From contig NZ_SNZC01000002.1 in the NCBI RefSeq assembly GCF_004363695.1, positions 682,001 to 746,000 of the forward strand: DNA of 64,000 bases, written 5' to 3'. The stretch comes from Flavobacterium cheniae (lineage in GTDB: Bacteria; Bacteroidota; Bacteroidia; Flavobacteriales; Flavobacteriaceae). This document shows positions 53,201-61,408 of the stretch, one piece after another; positions within the stretch are counted from its first letter, which is position 1; the number at the start of each line of letters is the position of its first letter. The notes below the pieces were generated by a model that was not told the origin of the DNA, ran no database searches, and saw only the letters and a program-made list of their open reading frames with translations. Position numbers and translations under genes: made by a program.

Positions 53201-53451
53201 ATTTTGAACCTGAAGCCAAAGTGTTTAATGAGCAAAATATCATTAAAAAAGCCACAAAAAACAGTAAGCCCGATAGAGTTGTAATTAAAGATAATGTTGC
53301 GTATTTATTAGATTATAAAACAGGAGAAAAACACAACAAACACAAAGCGCAATTAGAAGAATATGAATTGGCTTTACAAGAAATGAATTATACCGTTGCA
53401 AAAAAAGCACTCATATATATAGGAGAAAGTATAGAAATAGTAACTTTGTAA
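50263..53451 (+). CDS. AddA-like UvrD-family helicase-nuclease
   Basis: The 1062 residues form a superfamily-1 helicase plus nuclease, the AddA/RecB-type subunit of a double-strand-break processing enzyme. The start is TTG 50263 (then NTTAFTIYDASAGSGKTY). Motifs: Walker A ASAGSGKTYTLT (about 10-21), motif II YFIDEFQDTSVMQWQNL, motif III LVGDPKQAIYRWRGG, IMTIHKSKGLEFPVV and NVLYVALTRAEEQLYVI. The C-terminus has a RecB-like nuclease: ILHEIMAF, DRVVIKDNVAYLLDYKTGE and KAQLEEYELAL. The matching AddB-like gene is at 56253, two genes downstream. Confidence 0.9.
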   Translation: MNTTAFTIYDASAGSGKTYTLTKEYLKILFLASNDDAYRKILAITFTNKAVEEMKSRIVSSLYEFSIDTTSDKAMELLKDVSAETKLSIATLKDKSKAIIKNIIHNYAAFDISTIDKFTHKVIRTFAQDLNLPPNFEVSLETDSLLQEAIDLVISKAGDDVNLTKLLIEFSKEKTDDDKNWDISAELLKVAQLITNENNSEEIKEMSDKSLDDFGVIKKKLQEEIKELKSECKAIAKTVLDKIDTNGVSRKSFYRSLVPNFLEKIVDDKIAINETVIKYLDGSESGYSKTVPQSDKDFIDENSSEILTSVIGINEKAGKISMYEAFLQNLNPLSLLNTIYQEFKQIQEEQNLVSISDFNKIIHNEIQNQPAPFIYERLGEKYRHYFIDEFQDTSVMQWQNLIPLIDNALSGQDDFGQQGTLMLVGDPKQAIYRWRGGKAEQFIDLAKEDKKYNPFSNKDKETLRLGTNYRSFSEVIQFNNAFFKQLSDKFENSDYKNLYENLSHQEINSKNGGYVNLSFIEVPEDETDVEGFDSDNDSISVKDKFYLNQTIRTIEKCIANGFEYKDIVLLTRTKAPGIKLANFLTENSVPILSSETLLIQNATEVKLLIALLRYLKNPKDDESKVYFLYFIAKYLQSEVAIHDFILTAKDKISEELETFLKTIGIDISFKNCKKKSLYEAVEILIATFLNDKVNTSYLQYFLDLVLENDVKVQSSIADFLEYWDKIGYQKSIPSPEGTNAVRIMTIHKSKGLEFPVVIFPFAEEDFSRKIKDKLWIPLEDSNIDLPKALINNRKEVESYGNEAKTIFQTKNQEEVLDTINVLYVALTRAEEQLYVISNKLTTKKGDLVTNNLSYYFIEFLQNSGKYVDTKLEYEFGNPTRISTNKAHEGKNNQIGVVTHKLNPKNIKIAQREALMWGTIQQDAINFGNILHEIMAFIHTKDDVDLAIQKATELGLITFSQQEVFKETIQNIVNHSELKEYFEPEAKVFNEQNIIKKATKNSKPDRVVIKDNVAYLLDYKTGEKHNKHKAQLEEYELALQEMNYTVAKKALIYIGESIEIVTL

Positions 53452-53483
53452 CCATTAACACAACCATAAACGATTAATATATT

Positions 53484-54680
53484 ATGTACGGAAAAATCCA
53501 ACAACACCTACAAAACGAATTAAATACCATTCAAGAAAACGGATTATTTAAAAAAGAACGTGTTATAACGTCACCACAAGGAGCAGAAATTACAATTTCA
53601 ACTGGCGAAACGGTTTTGAATTTTTGTGCGAACAATTATTTAGGATTATCATCACATCCAGAAGTGGTTCAAGCGGCGAAAGATGCTTTAGATTCTCACG
53701 GTTTCGGAATGTCATCAGTACGTTTTATTTGCGGAACTCAAGATATCCACAAAGAATTAGAACAAAAAATCGCCAATTTCTACGGAACAGAAGATACTAT
53801 TTTATACGCAGCAGCTTTTGATGCTAACGGTGGAGTTTTTGAACCTTTATTAGGAGAAGAAGATTGTATTATTTCTGATAGTTTAAATCATGCTTCTATT
53901 ATTGATGGTGTTCGTTTGTGTAAAGCAGCACGTTACCGTTATGAAAATAATAACATGGAAGACTTAGAACAACAGTTAATCAAAGCAACTGAAGCAGGTC
54001 ATCGCTTTAAATTAATTGTAACTGACGGCGTTTTTTCAATGGACGGATTAGTAGCGCCATTAGATAAAATTTGCGATTTAGCAGATAAATATGACGCTTT
54101 AGTAATGGTTGATGAATGTCACGCTGCTGGTTTCATTGGAGCAACAGGAAAAGGAACATTGGAAGCTAAAGGCGTAATGGGAAGAGTAGATATCATTACA
54201 GGAACATTAGGTAAAGCTCTAGGTGGTGCAATGGGCGGTTATACAACGGCAAAAAAAGAAGTAATTGAAATTTTACGTCAACGTTCGCGTCCATATTTGT
54301 TTTCAAACTCGTTAGCACCATCTATTGTAGGAGCTTCATTAAAAGTTTTTGAACTATTAGAAAAAGATACCACACTTAGAGATAAATTAGAGTGGAATAC
54401 CAATTATTTTAAAGCTGGATTAAGAAAATCAGGTATAGATTTCATCGATGGAGACTCTGCAATTGTGCCAGTTATGCTATATGATGCTAAATTATCACAA
54501 ATAATGGCAGAAGAACTGTTAAAAAAAGGAATCTATGTTATAGGGTTTTTCTTTCCGGTTGTTCCAAAGGATAAAGCGCGTATTCGCGTGCAATTATCGG
54601 CTGCGCATACACAAGCACATTTGGATAAAGCAATAGAAGCTTTCACGGAAGTTGCTAAAAATTTAGGAATAATCAAGTAA
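53484..54680 (+). CDS. kbl: Glycine C-acetyltransferase (2-amino-3-ketobutyrate CoA ligase)
   Basis: This PLP enzyme splits 2-amino-3-oxobutyrate with CoA to glycine and acetyl-CoA in threonine breakdown. The 398 residues are typical. [36 protein letters not shown], the Asp block [13 protein letters not shown] and the cofactor lysine in [18 protein letters not shown] are seen. A possible -7 box TAACTTTG (53441) lies at the very end of the preceding gene. No threonine dehydrogenase is in the window. Confidence 0.95.
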   Translation: MYGKIQQHLQNELNTIQENGLFKKERVITSPQGAEITISTGETVLNFCANNYLGLSSHPEVVQAAKDALDSHGFGMSSVRFICGTQDIHKELEQKIANFYGTEDTILYAAAFDANGGVFEPLLGEEDCIISDSLNHASIIDGVRLCKAARYRYENNNMEDLEQQLIKATEAGHRFKLIVTDGVFSMDGLVAPLDKICDLADKYDALVMVDECHAAGFIGATGKGTLEAKGVMGRVDIITGTLGKALGGAMGGYTTAKKEVIEILRQRSRPYLFSNSLAPSIVGASLKVFELLEKDTTLRDKLEWNTNYFKAGLRKSGIDFIDGDSAIVPVMLYDAKLSQIMAEELLKKGIYVIGFFFPVVPKDKARIRVQLSAAHTQAHLDKAIEAFTEVAKNLGIIK

Positions 54681-54716
54681 AATCCGACAAATAAGTAATT
54701 TTTTTTAACAAAACTT

Positions 54717-54746
54717 TTTGTAGTTAAAAAAAACGTATTACTTTTG
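54717..54746 (+). promoter_or_regulatory. Promoter of the ompA-family gene (TTTG, 18 bases, TACTTTTG)
   Basis: TTTG at 54717-54720 and TACTTTTG at 54739-54746 separated by 18 bases, the same geometry as the sodA promoter, 39 bases before the ATG. Confidence 0.78.
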
Positions 54747-54785
54747 TTCCAATTATAACGCATTGTAATTAAATAAAAAACAAGT

Positions 54786-56189
54786 ATGAAACATCTTAAC
54801 AAATTATTTGCTGCCGCTTTATTGTTTGCAGGTATGACAACTCAAGCGCAAGACAGCAACAACCCGTGGGCAATCTCTTTTGGTGCTAACGGAGTAGACA
54901 CTAAAGTAAGTGCTGTTGGAAACGATAGTCCAAAATGGATCCAATTAGCTAACGCAAACGACAACTGGAATATCGTTCCTGCTGTTTCCTATGTTAATGT
55001 ATCAAGATATGTAGGTGATGGTTTTTCTTTTGGATTAACTGGTTCGGTTAACAGAATTAATAAGTGGGTAGTAAGAGTACCTGGAACTGAGTCAACTGAT
55101 GTAGTTGTGAATCCTGGGGATTTAAATTATTTCGCTTTTGATGCTACTATTAAATATAGCTTCATGGAAATGTTAAAATCTAAATGGTTAGATCCATCTA
55201 TCAACTTAGGTGGTGGTTATAACTTTTTTGGTGATGCATCTGCTGGAACTGTAAATGGTGGTTTAGGATTAACATTTTGGGTTACTGAAAATGTAGGTTT
55301 ACAGTTACAATCTGTTTACAAACACTCATTTGATGATGACAGAGTTGCTGATCTTGATGTTCCAACACATATCCAACATTTCGCTGGTATAACTTTTAAA
55401 TTTGGAGGTAAAGATACAGACGGTGACGGAATTTATGACAAAGATGATGCATGTCCTGAAGTTGCTGGTTTACCAGAATTCAAAGGATGTCCTGATACAG
55501 ATAAAGATGGTATCCAAGATTCAGAAGACGCTTGTCCAGAAGAAGTTGGAACTAAAGAATTAAACGGTTGTCCTGATAACGACGGTGACGGAATCATCAA
55601 TTCAGAAGATGCTTGTCCAGAAGACAAAGGAACTAAAATGATGAACGGATGTCCAGATGCTGACGGTGACGGTGTTGCTGATAAAGATGACAAATGTCCT
55701 ACTGTAGCTGGTGCTAAAGATAACGCTGGTTGTCCATGGCCTGATACTGACGGTGACGGTGTTGCTGATAAAGATGACAAATGTCCAACTGTAGCTGGTA
55801 CTGTTGCTAACAATGGTTGTCCAGAAGTTTCTGACGAAACAATGAAAAAATTAAATGATTACGGTAAAACTATCTTGTTTAACTCAGGTAAAGCTTCTTT
55901 CCAAAAACAAACAATGCCAGTTTTACAAGCAATGGCTGCTATCTTAAAAGAGTATCCTACTGCTAAGTTCTCATTAGAAGGACATACAGATTCTGATGGT
56001 AAAGATGCAATGAACCAAAAATTATCTGAAGATAGAGCTGCTGCAGTTAAGAATTTCTTAATTGAGCAAGGTATCGATGCTTCAAGATTATCTTCTAAAG
56101 GTTTTGGTGAGTCTATGCCAGTAGATTCTAACAAAACTTCTAAAGGTAAAGCTAACAACAGAAGAGTAGAAGTGAAATTAGTTAAATAA
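54786..56189 (+). CDS. OmpA-family outer-membrane protein with thrombospondin type-3 repeats
   Basis: The 467 residues have a signal peptide ([20 protein letters not shown], then AQ), an N-terminal eight-stranded barrel (about 25-205), five Asp-rich calcium-binding type-3 repeats (about 209-345, each DxDGDGxxDxxDxCP), and a C-terminal OmpA peptidoglycan-binding domain (about 355-467; [42 protein letters not shown]). It anchors the outer membrane to the wall and is probably very abundant, in line with a strong promoter and terminator. The repeats probably stiffen a periplasmic linker. Confidence 0.95.
   Translation: MKHLNKLFAAALLFAGMTTQAQDSNNPWAISFGANGVDTKVSAVGNDSPKWIQLANANDNWNIVPAVSYVNVSRYVGDGFSFGLTGSVNRINKWVVRVPGTESTDVVVNPGDLNYFAFDATIKYSFMEMLKSKWLDPSINLGGGYNFFGDASAGTVNGGLGLTFWVTENVGLQLQSVYKHSFDDDRVADLDVPTHIQHFAGITFKFGGKDTDGDGIYDKDDACPEVAGLPEFKGCPDTDKDGIQDSEDACPEEVGTKELNGCPDNDGDGIINSEDACPEDKGTKMMNGCPDADGDGVADKDDKCPTVAGAKDNAGCPWPDTDGDGVADKDDKCPTVAGTVANNGCPEVSDETMKKLNDYGKTILFNSGKASFQKQTMPVLQAMAAILKEYPTAKFSLEGHTDSDGKDAMNQKLSEDRAAAVKNFLIEQGIDASRLSSKGFGESMPVDSNKTSKGKANNRRVEVKLVK
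55661..55786 (+). repeat. 39-base perfect direct repeat inside the type-3 repeat region
   Basis: The sequence starting TGACGGTGACGGTGTTGCTG and ending AAATGTCC occurs at 55661-55699 and 55748-55786, 87 bases (29 codons) apart, so one repeat unit could be lost or gained by recombination without a frameshift. Confidence 0.85.
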
Positions 56190-56212
56190 TTTCTTTCAAA
56201 AATATTATAGGA

Positions 56213-56241
56213 AACGCCCCGATTTATCGGGGCGTTTTTTT
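56213..56241 (+). terminator. Rho-independent terminator of the ompA-family gene
   Basis: Stem AACGCCCCGAT / ATCGGGGCGTT and a T run, twelve bases before the next ATG. Confidence 0.93.
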
Positions 56242-56252
56242 ATTTTTATAAA

Positions 56253-59030
56253 ATGAAACAAAATACTTTTTTAGATAAGTTAAGCCAAACCATATTATCT
56301 CAATCTGATATTGAATTATCAAATTGTTTGATTGTTTTACCGAATAAAAGAGCCAAAGTGTTTCTTTTAGAAAGTTTAAAAAATCAATTAGAAACCACTT
56401 CGTTTGCTCCAACTATCATTAGTATTGAAGATTTTATTCAAGAGATTTCGAATCTTCGCACGATTGATCCTGTTGAATTGTTATTTGAATTCTACGAAGT
56501 CTATCTTTCAGTTACCGAAAAAGCCAAACAACAATCGTTTGAAGAATTTGCTACTTGGGCAAAAACTGCTATTCAAGATTTTAATGAAATCGACAGGTAT
56601 TTATTAGATCCAAGCCATGTGTTTTCTTATTTAGAAGATATTGAAGCTTTGAAACGTTGGAATTTAGAACCATCAAATACCACCAAACTAATAGATACAC
56701 ATTTAGAGTTTTGGGCTAAATTACCTTTATACTACGAATCTTTTTACAATCATTTACTAAAAAAGGGAATCGGTTATCAAGGTTTATTATACAGAGAAGC
56801 GGTGAAAAACTTAGCTCCGTTTACCGCAACAATCACCAATCAAATCTATTTTGCGGGTTTCAATGCTTTAAATCAAGCCGAAGAAAGAATATTCAAACAT
56901 TTAGCAAACGAGAACAAAGCCAGAATCTATTGGGATATTGATGAGGTTTTTTTGAATGATTCGTATCACGATGCAGGTTTATTCATTAGAAAGTTTAAAA
57001 AAGAATGGAAACCTTTCGTAAACCAAAATTTTGAATGGGTGGTGAATCATTTTAGTGAAGCTAAAAACATCGAAATTATTGGAACACCAAAGAGTATTGG
57101 TCAAGCCAAAATTGTAGGAACCATTATTGAAAAAATTCAATCTGAAAACCCAAATTTAGAAAAAACGGCTGTTGTTCTTGGCGATGAAAACCTCTTGCTT
57201 CCAGTTTTATATAGTTTGCCAGAATCAGTTGAGGCGTTGAATATTACGATGGGTTATCCAAGTAAAAATAATCCGGCGCAACTGTTGATTAGTAAGTTGT
57301 TCAAGTTGCATACCAATGCCAAACAACGAAACGATAAAAGCTACACCTTCTATTACAAAGAAGTTTTAGATATTTTAAATCATCCTTTGGTTGAACCATA
57401 TTGTAAAGTGGAAGAAGTTGTAAAAGTGATTAACAACAACAATTTCACTTTCTTTTCCAATCAAAAATTATTCAGTTTATTCGAAGAAAAATATCCAAAC
57501 ACAGAAAATAAATTCTTTGAATTATTATTCACTCGTTGGGACGATTCTATTTCTGATATTTTAACAAACTTGAATTCGATTTTACTAACCATAAAATCCT
57601 ATTTAAGTAACGATGATAGTGAAGAGAAAGTAACAAAAGCTTTCGTGTATTCGGTGTTTAAAACGATTAATAAATTAACCAATTACCACGAAACCTATAA
57701 TCAAATCGAAAGTTTACAGTCGTTACAAGCAATTTACAAGCAAATCATCGATTTAGCGGAAGTTTCTTTCGAAGGCGAACCTTTGAGTGGTCTTCAGGTA
57801 ATGGGTGTTTTAGAAAGCCGCGTATTGGATTTTGAAAATGTGATAATCACTTCAGTAAACGAAGGTAAATTTCCAGCTGGAAAATCTCAAAATTCATTTA
57901 TTCCATATGATGTAAAGAAAGAACTAGGCTTACCAACCTACAAAGAAAAAGATGCGATTTATTGCTATCACTTTTATCATTTGTTGTTGCGCGCTAAAAA
58001 CGTTTGGTTGCTTTATAACACCGACAACGAAGGAATCGATGCTGGTGAAAAAAGTCGTTTCATCACGCAATTAGAGATTGAGAAACAACCAAGTCATACT
58101 ATTTCAAGTACCATTTACAACGCTGTTTTACCCGAAAAAGCGTACGAACCCGTTACCATTCCAAAAACGGATAAAATTATAACGCGTTTGCGCGAAATCG
58201 CAACCGATAAAGGGTTTTCGCCATCGTCTTTAACGAATTATATTCGAAATCCATTACAGTTTTATATGCAACGTATTTTACGTATTAACGAAGCGGATGA
58301 AGTGGAGGAAAATATCGCAGTAAATACGTTGGGAACCATCATTCACAATGCTTTGGAAGAATTGTATACTCCGTATTTGAATCAGTATTTAGCTTTGCAC
58401 CATATTGAAACGATGGAAACTAAAATTGACGAGGTGATTTTGAAACATTTCAAAGAAATTTACAAAGAAGGTGAAATCACGAAAGGGAAAAATCTATTGG
58501 CGTTTGAAGTAGCGAAACGAAATGTTTATAATTTTCTACAGATAGAAAAGAAAGATATCGAAGAAGGTCAAGCCATAAAAGTACTATTGTTGGAAGCGAG
58601 TTTATCTTGTGAAATCGAAGTAAAATCGTTGCCATTTCCAATAAAAATTGCAGGTAAAGTCGACCGAATAGAAGAGCGAGATGGAACTATCAGAATCATC
58701 GACTACAAAACGGGTAAAGTATTGGGCAATAGCTTAAAAATTCACGATTTCACTGATTTGACTTCCGATATTAAAAATGAAAAAATTATTCAGTTGTTGT
58801 GTTATGCATTGATGTTTGAAAATCACGAATTAAAACAAAACCGAGAAGTTTCAGCGGGAATTGTTTCGTTCAAAAACATGAAAAGTGGTTTTTTGCCTTT
58901 TGGATTAGGTAAAGGAAAAGATGCCGAATTAGCGATTTCAACTGAAATTTTAGAAGATTTTAAAGCAGAATTAGAAATTTTGATTTTGGAAATTTTTAAT
59001 GCTGAAATTCCGTTTAAAGAAAAAGTATAA
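56253..59030 (+). CDS. AddB-like PD-(D/E)XK nuclease protein
   Basis: The 925 residues resemble the AddB/RecC-type partner: an inactive helicase-like front (LSNCLIVLPNKRAKVFLLES; TIISIEDFIQE; GTPKSIGQAKIVGTII; VIITSVNEGKFPAGKSQNSF) and a C-terminal nuclease (SPSSLTNYIRNPLQFYMQRI; LGTIIHNALEELY; KVDRIEERDGTIRIIDYKTG). The nuclease residues His, Asp, Asp and Lys (IIDYKTG) are present. A four-cysteine iron-sulfur cluster like that of Bacillus AddB is not evident. It most likely pairs with the protein at 50263 to process DNA ends, although kbl and an ompA gene lie between them. Confidence 0.85.
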   Translation: MKQNTFLDKLSQTILSQSDIELSNCLIVLPNKRAKVFLLESLKNQLETTSFAPTIISIEDFIQEISNLRTIDPVELLFEFYEVYLSVTEKAKQQSFEEFATWAKTAIQDFNEIDRYLLDPSHVFSYLEDIEALKRWNLEPSNTTKLIDTHLEFWAKLPLYYESFYNHLLKKGIGYQGLLYREAVKNLAPFTATITNQIYFAGFNALNQAEERIFKHLANENKARIYWDIDEVFLNDSYHDAGLFIRKFKKEWKPFVNQNFEWVVNHFSEAKNIEIIGTPKSIGQAKIVGTIIEKIQSENPNLEKTAVVLGDENLLLPVLYSLPESVEALNITMGYPSKNNPAQLLISKLFKLHTNAKQRNDKSYTFYYKEVLDILNHPLVEPYCKVEEVVKVINNNNFTFFSNQKLFSLFEEKYPNTENKFFELLFTRWDDSISDILTNLNSILLTIKSYLSNDDSEEKVTKAFVYSVFKTINKLTNYHETYNQIESLQSLQAIYKQIIDLAEVSFEGEPLSGLQVMGVLESRVLDFENVIITSVNEGKFPAGKSQNSFIPYDVKKELGLPTYKEKDAIYCYHFYHLLLRAKNVWLLYNTDNEGIDAGEKSRFITQLEIEKQPSHTISSTIYNAVLPEKAYEPVTIPKTDKIITRLREIATDKGFSPSSLTNYIRNPLQFYMQRILRINEADEVEENIAVNTLGTIIHNALEELYTPYLNQYLALHHIETMETKIDEVILKHFKEIYKEGEITKGKNLLAFEVAKRNVYNFLQIEKKDIEEGQAIKVLLLEASLSCEIEVKSLPFPIKIAGKVDRIEERDGTIRIIDYKTGKVLGNSLKIHDFTDLTSDIKNEKIIQLLCYALMFENHELKQNREVSAGIVSFKNMKSGFLPFGLGKGKDAELAISTEILEDFKAELEILILEIFNAEIPFKEKV

Positions 59031-59043
59031 TTGAAATAAAACC

Positions 59044-59079
59044 TTGCGAACTTTGCGAAAAAGCTTTGCGTGCTTTGCG
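59044..59079 (+). repeat. TTTGCG element, copy A (four words, spacing 9-13-9)
   Basis: TTGCG words begin at 59044, 59053, 59066 and 59075, directly after the nuclease gene and next to the end of the hydrolase gene. The inverted copy is at 59891-59926. Confidence 0.75.
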
Positions 59080-59085
59080 GTTAAA

Positions 59086-59868
59086 TTAAACCCTTTTCAA
59101 AAAACCACTCAAAACTCCTAACAATTCCCCTTGGTTTTCAAAATGACTCATGTGACCATCTTCAAAAGTGGTGAGTTGTACTTGCGTGCCAATTATTTGT
59201 TCTAAATTCTCTTCGTAATTTAAAACAGGATCTTTTTTGCCTAAAATTAGTTGAATGGGATAAGGCGCAAAATGCAAAATAACTTCACGGTCTTTTCTGA
59301 TTTTCATACCTTCTAACGCAGCAACAATACCTTGAAGAGGCGTTTTTAAAGCTTCTAACTTTACTTCTTCAATAATATCTGCTAAGCGTTCGCGATTGTC
59401 TTCACTAAATAAATTAGCAATACTCATGCGAATAAAAGCCGAATAATTTTGCTTTACCGCCACAATAGCTCTGTCACGATTTGTTTTTCGTTCGTCGCTA
59501 TCAGCTCTTGAAGTGGAATTTTGTAATACAATTCCTTTGACATTATCAGGATATAATTCGGCGAAAGCCAACGCCACATAACCGCCCATCGAATGTCCAA
59601 TCAAAACCGCTTTCCTGATTTTTAATTCGTGCAAGACATGATGCACCATATCGGCTTGGTCTTCCATCGTGTGGACATAACCTAGACATTCTGTTTCACC
59701 ATGACCTAATAAATCGATAGTGATCATGCGGTGTTTTTTAACCAATTCAGGAACAAACGCTTTCCACATCGATTGATTTTCCAAAAACCCATGCAATAAA
59801 ACCACAGCCGTTCCTTTTCCTTGGTCGGTGTAATTGATTTTAGTGTTTTTGAAGTTTGTGGTTTTCAT
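59086..59868 (-). CDS. Alpha/beta-hydrolase
   Basis: Starting at Met 59868 (MKTTNFKNTKINYTDQGKG) gives 260 residues; the longer frame runs through the TTTGCG repeat. The fold is clear: oxyanion HGFLENQSMW, VLIGHSMGGYVAL with the nucleophile Ser (about 98), LILGKKDPVLNYEEN (Asp) and EDGHMSHFENQ (His). It could be an esterase or a ring-cleavage hydrolase; the substrate is not evident. It is flanked by an inverted pair of repeats. Confidence 0.85.
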   Translation of the reverse strand: MKTTNFKNTKINYTDQGKGTAVVLLHGFLENQSMWKAFVPELVKKHRMITIDLLGHGETECLGYVHTMEDQADMVHHVLHELKIRKAVLIGHSMGGYVALAFAELYPDNVKGIVLQNSTSRADSDERKTNRDRAIVAVKQNYSAFIRMSIANLFSEDNRERLADIIEEVKLEALKTPLQGIVAALEGMKIRKDREVILHFAPYPIQLILGKKDPVLNYEENLEQIIGTQVQLTTFEDGHMSHFENQGELLGVLSGFLKRV

Positions 59869-59890
59869 AAAAGCAAAGGTAGAGTTTAAA

Positions 59891-59926
59891 CGCAAAGGGC
59901 GCAAAGTTTTTTCGCGAAGTACGCAA
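59891..59926 (-). repeat. TTTGCG element, copy B (inverted, same 9-13-9 spacing)
   Basis: CGCAA words begin at 59891, 59900 and 59922, and a CGCGAA variant at 59913; read on the minus strand the layout equals copy A, including the central AAAAA-type linker. It lies in the leader of the hydrolase gene. Confidence 0.75.
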
Positions 59927-59938
59927 AGTTTGGGAATA

Positions 59939-59972
59939 AAAAAACGGCTCACTTTCGTAAACCGTCTTTTTT
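59939..59972 (-). terminator. Rho-independent terminator of pepP
   Basis: On the minus strand, AAAGACGGTTTAC pairs with GTGAGCCGTTTT (a few G-U pairs) followed by a T run. Confidence 0.8.
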
Positions 59973-59997
59973 CTTTCTTCTTGTATCTTTTCTCTAA

Positions 59998-61290
59998 TTA
60001 AGAATTCATTATCGATTCAATTTCTTCAATTTCAATCGGAATATTGCGCATTAAGTTGAATGCAGCACCTTTTTCTTGAATCACCATATCGTCTTCTAAA
60101 CGAATACCAAAACCTTCTTTCGGAATGTAAATTCCTGGCTCAACTGTAAATACCATGTTGGCTTGCATAGGTTCGTGTAATAATCCGTAATCGTGAGTGT
60201 CTAATCCCATGTGGTGACTTGTTCCGTGCATGAAATATTTTTTATACGCTGGCCAATCTGGATTTTCGTTTTGTACATCGGCTTTGTCGATTAACCCTAA
60301 ACCAAGTAATTCAGAAGTCATGATTTTACCCACTTCTACATGATATTGTTTCCATAAAGTTCCTGGAACCAACATTTTAGTAGCTTCATTTTTCACATTT
60401 AAAACCGCTTGATAAACCGCTTTTTGTCTGTCTGTAAAACGACCAGAAACTGGAACCATACGCGTCATATCGCTTGAATAATTCGCGTATTCTGCACCAA
60501 CATCAAGCAAAATCAAATCGCCTGCTTTACATTGTTGGTTGTTTTCAATGTAATGTAACACATTTGCATTGTTTCCAGAAGCGATAATTGGTGTGTAAGC
60601 AAAACCTTTCGAACGATTTCTTAGAAATTCATGCGCAAATTCAGCCTCGATTTCGTATTCCATTACGTTTGGCTTTACGAATTGTAATACTCTTCTAAAA
60701 CCTTTTTCAGTAATATCACACGCTTTTTGGATTAAATCCAATTCTTCGCTTTCTTTTACCGAACGCAATCTTTGTAAAATAGGATTCGATTTTTCTACTT
60801 TATGTGCAGGATAATTTTCTTTCCACCATTTGATAAAACGCGCTTCACGAGTTTCCGTTTCAATAACCGCTCTGTAATGTTCGTTGGTGTTGATGTAAAT
60901 TGTATCGGCATACGCCATGATTTCTTTCAAAGTCTTGTGAAAATCTTGTAACCAAATCACCGATTTAATTCCAGAAACCTCAAAAGCTCTTTCTTTAGTA
61001 AGTTTTTCACCTTCCCAAATAGCAATATGCTCGTTTGTTTCTTTTAAGAATAAAATTTCTCTCAAATGTTCGTAAGGCGCATCAGGAAAAAGCAATAAAA
61101 TACTTTCTTCTTGATCCACTCCCGATAAATATAAAATATCTCTATGTTGTGCAAAAGGCAAAGTACTATCAGCACTTACCGGATAAATATCGTTTGAATT
61201 GAATACCGCAACGCTGTTAGGTTTCATTTGAGCTGTAAATTTCGCTCTGTTTTTAACGTATAAATCGCGGTCTATTTGATGGTATTTCAT
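59998..61290 (-). CDS. pepP: Xaa-Pro aminopeptidase (aminopeptidase P, M24)
   Basis: The enzyme removes an N-terminal residue before proline. The 430 residues show the N-terminal creatinase-like domain (YPVSADSTLPFAQHRDILYL) and the pita-bread domain (about 175-425). The two-metal site is seen in LILLDVGAEYANYSSDMTRM (two Asp), HGTSHHMGLDTHDYG (His), FTVEPGIYIP (Glu) and GIRLEDDMVI (Glu). Start ATG 61290 fits homologues. It is a single gene with a terminator. Confidence 0.95.
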   Translation of the reverse strand: MKYHQIDRDLYVKNRAKFTAQMKPNSVAVFNSNDIYPVSADSTLPFAQHRDILYLSGVDQEESILLLFPDAPYEHLREILFLKETNEHIAIWEGEKLTKERAFEVSGIKSVIWLQDFHKTLKEIMAYADTIYINTNEHYRAVIETETREARFIKWWKENYPAHKVEKSNPILQRLRSVKESEELDLIQKACDITEKGFRRVLQFVKPNVMEYEIEAEFAHEFLRNRSKGFAYTPIIASGNNANVLHYIENNQQCKAGDLILLDVGAEYANYSSDMTRMVPVSGRFTDRQKAVYQAVLNVKNEATKMLVPGTLWKQYHVEVGKIMTSELLGLGLIDKADVQNENPDWPAYKKYFMHGTSHHMGLDTHDYGLLHEPMQANMVFTVEPGIYIPKEGFGIRLEDDMVIQEKGAAFNLMRNIPIEIEEIESIMNS

Positions 61291-61408
61291 GGTTTATGAT
61301 TTTTTTCGATTTCCAAAAATAAAAAGATAAAAATGAAAAGTTGTTAAATACTTTAGAAATTTTGTAGAAGTGCAATGTTTTGGCTAATTTTCAACAAATT
61401 TTTTCAAG

